Shown one piece after another: positions 60,726 to 64,000 of a DNA stretch of 64,000 bases. The stretch comes from Isochrysis galbana. Lineage: Eukaryota; Haptophyta; Isochrysidales; Isochrysidaceae. The stretch is from contig CM030931.1 in assembly GCA_018136815.1 (NCBI GenBank), positions 7,398,399 through 7,462,398 of the forward strand. Direction: 5' to 3'. The notes below the pieces were generated by a model. It saw only the letters and a program-made list of their open reading frames with translations. It was not told the origin of the DNA and ran no database searches. Both the position numbers and the translations under genes were made by a program. How positions within the stretch are numbered: position 1 is the first letter of the stretch; each line of letters begins with the position of its first letter.

Positions 60726-63149
60726 CTAGTCCACCTTGACGGCGCCATAGATCTGCAAAACAAACCACCAAGACGAGACAAAGCCGATGGTGCCTGTCGT
60801 AATGCCGAACAGTAGCGAGCAGATGAACATGTACGAAAAGTAGAGCATGGTCGAAACGAAGCCCATGATTTCAAGCGTCGATGAGAAGTAGACGAAGGAA
60901 TAGCCTAGATGCAGGTTGAGATGAAGGGGGTAAATATAGGGTGGGCCAGTTTGAAAGATCGGGGCCGCTGAGCGCAGTAGTTGCATGACTTCAGAGATGA
61001 TAGGGGTGAAAAGAGGGTGGGGCGGTTCGGAGGATAGGGCTGAAGAGCGCGAGGCAGTAGTTTCAACGATTTCGGGGGCAGCCGCACCGAAAAGGAAGAT
61101 GCCCGCCGAGCCAGTATTCAGGAACGAACGCCATTGCCATTGATAGTTCTCGTTGCAAAGCTGAAAGTAGCAGAGCACAATGGCCATCTCGGCGCATGTG
61201 ATGATGAGGATGAGCACGACAAGTGCCAAGAAACCGAAGACGTAGTAGAAGCGTTGCAGCCAAACGGATGACATGATGAAGTAGAGCTCAATGAAGACGG
61301 CACCGAAGGGAAGAATCCCGCCAATGACCATCGTGAACATCGGGTGCAGATACCAAGCTTGCGATGGAATGACACGCGGCACCATGTTGGTTTTGACGGG
61401 CGGGTCCTTGAGAGTGGCTCGGTAACCAAGCCACACACCAACCCAGACGAGCGGGAACGAAATCAGGAACCATATGCACAAAACGGCAAACATGGTTCCG
61501 AAGGGCACAGCCCCGGACGAACGCTGCCCCCAAATGAAGAAATTGAGGACGAAGAGAATGCCGAGAACGATTCCAGGGTAGAGGAATGCCGTGAGGAGGG
61601 TGAGCGACTTCCACTGCGAGCCCTTGAAAGCCTTGTACGTGAGTGCAGCACAATAGCCGGCAGCGACACCCATTAGGGCGAAGAGAAGAAGCGTGACCGT
61701 GAGCATGGATCCGCGGTTCGCGGGCGAGAGGAACCCAAGCATTGCACACCCGATGGAGATGAACGACATGCAGAGTAGCTGCATGCCCGTCCCAATTGTG
61801 GTCGCCAGCCATGTGCTCAGGGGAGGCGCACGTAGCACATCCGCATGCACCAGCTTCCACCCGGACTCTTCCAGTAGCTCCTCTTTCTCCTCGATGGAAT
61901 TGTATTCCGCCAAATCTCTGCGGAGCGTGCGCACCATGATCATGGCAACAATGCCCGAGAGCAGCAACACAATGACAAGGGAGTTGAGAATGGAGAACCA
62001 GTGCACTTGGTCATCGCCCATGTACAGGTAGAGATCCCACCGTGAGGCCCATGCAATCGGAGAGTGCTCCCAGACGACGTCATACGTGTAGACGATCTCA
62101 TTCGACCACGCGAGCATGGGCGCGAGATCAGGTCGCAGGGGTACGGACGTCAGCTTGGGCGAGGCAGCATTCCATGCACCTTCGTAGGTGTGCTTCACAG
62201 AGTACGCCTCAACTTCAAATCCAACGATTCGCGAACCAGGGAAAGTGTCGGAGCGATGGTACTTCACAATGAATCGCAGGTGGTTGTTGATGTAAGGCTT
62301 ATTGGGTTCGGTGCCGGGGATGTCCTTTGAGCCGATGAATCCAAGGCGGAAACCACGGTCATACATATCCTTCTTCGTGCCATCAGCCATCTCCGCGATC
62401 ATCTTCGTCGCAGCAGGCAGATTATCCATGATGAGATGGACCCGGTAGTCCTGCGAAAGTCAGGTAAAGAGGAAGGAGATGCGCAAACGTGTCAAGGCAT
62501 GCTGTGAAACCGACAGGAGCAGCTACGGATCAAGCCTGTGACTCTTCGCTAGTTGCTCTTGGGATGCACATACTGCTCCCTGTCCCCTCCTTCCTGACTA
62601 GCTCGGCTCGCCTGTCGTATGCGCTGAGAAAGCGCGATCTTTTGCATTTTGGTAAGCTCTACTCGGCATGCGACCCGAAATTCGGATTTCCCCATGAAAA
62701 TCTCGTAGGGAGAGTTCTGGATGACTGCGCCATGCAACACCTCGCCAAGGTTCTCTGCCTGCTTGACAAGGTTGTCTGGCTTGCAGAATGGCAGGCTGTA
62801 GTAGTCAAAGGGGAGGTGGGTGCGAGGGCTGGAGAGCTTGTGAACGCGGATCTCGACTTTGTCGCCGTCCATGTAGTCGCGCGGCGCGACTCCCGGCAGG
62901 TAGAAGCATTCTGCACTCGCAGCGAGCGCGCCAATCGCGATCTACGTGCGCAGAGGGAGGCCGTGCGTGCACAGTGAGGCGCCTGTAGGCGAAGACGGCG
63001 GGCGTGGTCTTCCGGCTCTCTCGGAGGTGCTCCCCCCTCTCCGCCGCCCCCGTCGCCAACCTCCACTTCCCCCCCCCCCCCCCCCTTCCATCCCCTCCCC
63101 AACCCCCCCTTTCCGCCTGTGTGGCCGCTCGCACCAGCAGCCTCGACAT
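60726..63149 (-). CDS. TM9 superfamily (nonaspanin) membrane protein, 4 exons
   Basis: Minus-strand exons 63149-63117, 62941-62612, 62450-61088 and 60904-60726 give 634 residues, the usual TM9SF length. Exon 1 plus the start of exon 2 form the signal peptide (MSRLLVRAATQIAIGALAAS, AEC). The family hallmark FYLPGVAPRDYMDGDKVEIR follows, then LPFDYYSLPFCKP and DYRVHLIMDNLPAA. Nine membrane helices run from SILNSLVIVLLLSGIVAMIM onward, with NTGSAGIFLFG joined to YSFVYFSSTLEIMGFVSTML, and the C-terminal IYGAVKVD (the KxD retention signal). TM9 proteins act in Golgi/endosome sorting of membrane proteins (family knowledge). Donors are GCGGAA, GCGAGC (both GC) and GTGCGG. The last intron (61087-60905) is 183 bp, stop-free and in frame, so retention would insert 61 residues in a membrane helix region. 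Exon 1 is the least certain. Confidence 0.9.
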
Positions 63150-63561
63150 CGGGCGCGAGGGGCCGAGGCGCGCCAGCAGCAGAAGCGCCCGCTGTGCAGA
63201 GGCGCCAGCAGAGAGAGAGAAAAGGCCTTCTTCCTCTCCTCCTCTACTCTAGAGACCCCCTATCCCCGCTTTCAAGAGGGGCAGAGAAGTAAAGTAGTTG
63301 GGGGACGGGGGGAAGGGGGGAAGGGGGGAGGGGAAAGGGGGGAAGGGGGGGAAGAAAGGGGGGGGGGGGGGGGGGGGGGCGCATGCCCCGCGGGTGCAAG
63401 GGGCATGGATCCCAATCATTCTTTATCCTACGCTAGAGTAGAGAAGAGTAGAGTCTCTACTCCTAGGAGTGAGTACACACACTCTACTCTACTCTAGAGG
63501 TTGGTTGCCCCAACTAGAGGCTTGCGCTTCGCAGAGCGGCCCGCTTCGCAGAGTGGCCCCC
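63150..63561. promoter_or_regulatory. Shared divergent promoter region with long G-runs
   Basis: Lies between two divergent starts. 63298-63380 is almost pure G with GGGGAAGG interruptions. Inverted CTCTACTCTACTCTAG / AGTAGAGAAGAGTAGAG strings surround 63430-63500. G-quadruplex potential is high. Confidence 0.45.
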
Positions 63562-63708
63562 ATGGCTCCCAGAGCCCTCCCCAAGCCCCAGAGGAAGCCT
63601 AAGCCGGCCCATATTATCCAGGCCCGCGATCTCCGCGCCAGAAACCACGAAGCCGCGCTCGAAGATGTCTGGAAGTCTGGAAGGCTGCAGCGTATTGCCG
63701 ATTGCCAG
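63562..63708 (+). CDS. First exon of an unidentified gene, partial
   Basis: ATG at 63562 in CCCC-ATG-GC context. The 49-residue frame MAPRALPKPQRKPKPAHIIQ, ARDLRARNHEAALEDVWKSG, RLQRIADCQ ends exactly at a CAG|GTGAAC donor. The sequence is basic then helical. I do not recognise the family. Downstream exons could not be placed before the window end. The position, divergent from the TM9 gene, supports a real start. Confidence 0.45.
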
Positions 63709-64000
63709 GTGAACAGCGTTGGTGCCAAAGCAGCAATTGCAATTGCCACAGGGATGCTCCCGCTGGCAACGCGGCATAAGGGTCACAGGAGAGCTGCGGA
63801 AAGCGCAGGTGGACGAGCCACGAACGCGCGACTCACACTCACAAATTCTCACAAATCACAAATGTAGAGCGGCGCAAGCTCGGTGCATGGATCCTAGTAG
63901 TATAGGAATCCTAGCGCGGGCTGATACGCATGAATGAGCCCCAAACAGTTTGCCAAATAGGCACCCGATATCCGTCAAAGTGCGCGAGATGCTCGCGGAG
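63709..64000. other. Intron or spacer to the window edge
   Basis: No further exon could be assigned with confidence. Confidence 0.25.

Overview
The window is nuclear DNA of a single-celled, flagellated, photosynthetic eukaryote with a complex (secondary) plastid. Evidence: genes are split by short spliceosomal introns of about 70-300 bp; one gene encodes the flagellar central-pair protein SPEF2/CPC1; another encodes a predicted thylakoid-lumen protein whose N-terminus reads as ER signal, transit region and lumenal signal in series; there are no bacterial operons. Three of the 19 splice donors I could place are GC rather than GT and six begin GTGCG. This pattern, with a high-GC genome full of G-runs and GA/CT tracts, fits a haptophyte (prymnesiophyte-like) best. 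That placement is inference; a pelagophyte or other alga is not excluded.

Host genes, left to right: a TPR-like organelle protein (620-1543, -); a CAMK-type Ser/Thr kinase in 3 exons (5851-8420, +); a METTL21-like methyltransferase in 5 exons (14844-16974, -); a HEAT-repeat protein (22252-23724, +); SPEF2/CPC1 in 2 exons (26909-32050, -); a macro-domain protein (36828-37775, -); an ER-type WW-domain membrane protein in 3 exons (39671-40358, +); an anchored NTF2/SnoaL-like protein in 2 exons (43231-44037, +); a thylakoid-lumen KOW protein in 2 exons (46610-47852, -); a ROK-family fructokinase with a C-terminal membrane anchor in 5 exons (52995-54668, +); a TM9SF/nonaspanin in 4 exons (60726-63149, -); and the first exon of a divergent gene at the right edge (63562, +). 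They do not form a pathway and read as ordinary housekeeping and flagellar genes.

Between the genes the DNA is mostly mobile-element debris. The commonest element is a modular family of GC-rich non-coding SINE-like retroposons of about 0.75-0.92 kb. Seven near-complete copies carry perfect 11-19 bp target-site duplications, and several more are truncated. Other elements: three MITEs with perfect or near-perfect terminal inverted repeats (two with 8-bp duplications, hAT type); pieces of hAT transposases; a single-frame LINE with CCCH fingers fused to an EEP endonuclease; a Copia RNase H split by one of the SINEs; a tyrosine-recombinase (DIRS/Ngaro-like) retroelement remnant; and a NUMOD4/HNH endonuclease gene that looks of viral or phage-like origin.

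The candidates for something undescribed are the modular retroposon family with its conserved GTAAG...CAG hairpin core, a 54-bp motif conserved at four unrelated loci, and a roughly 1.7 kb cassette bracketed by direct repeats between two hAT fragments. Exon borders were assigned by eye from splice sites, reading phase and family alignment, without transcript data.
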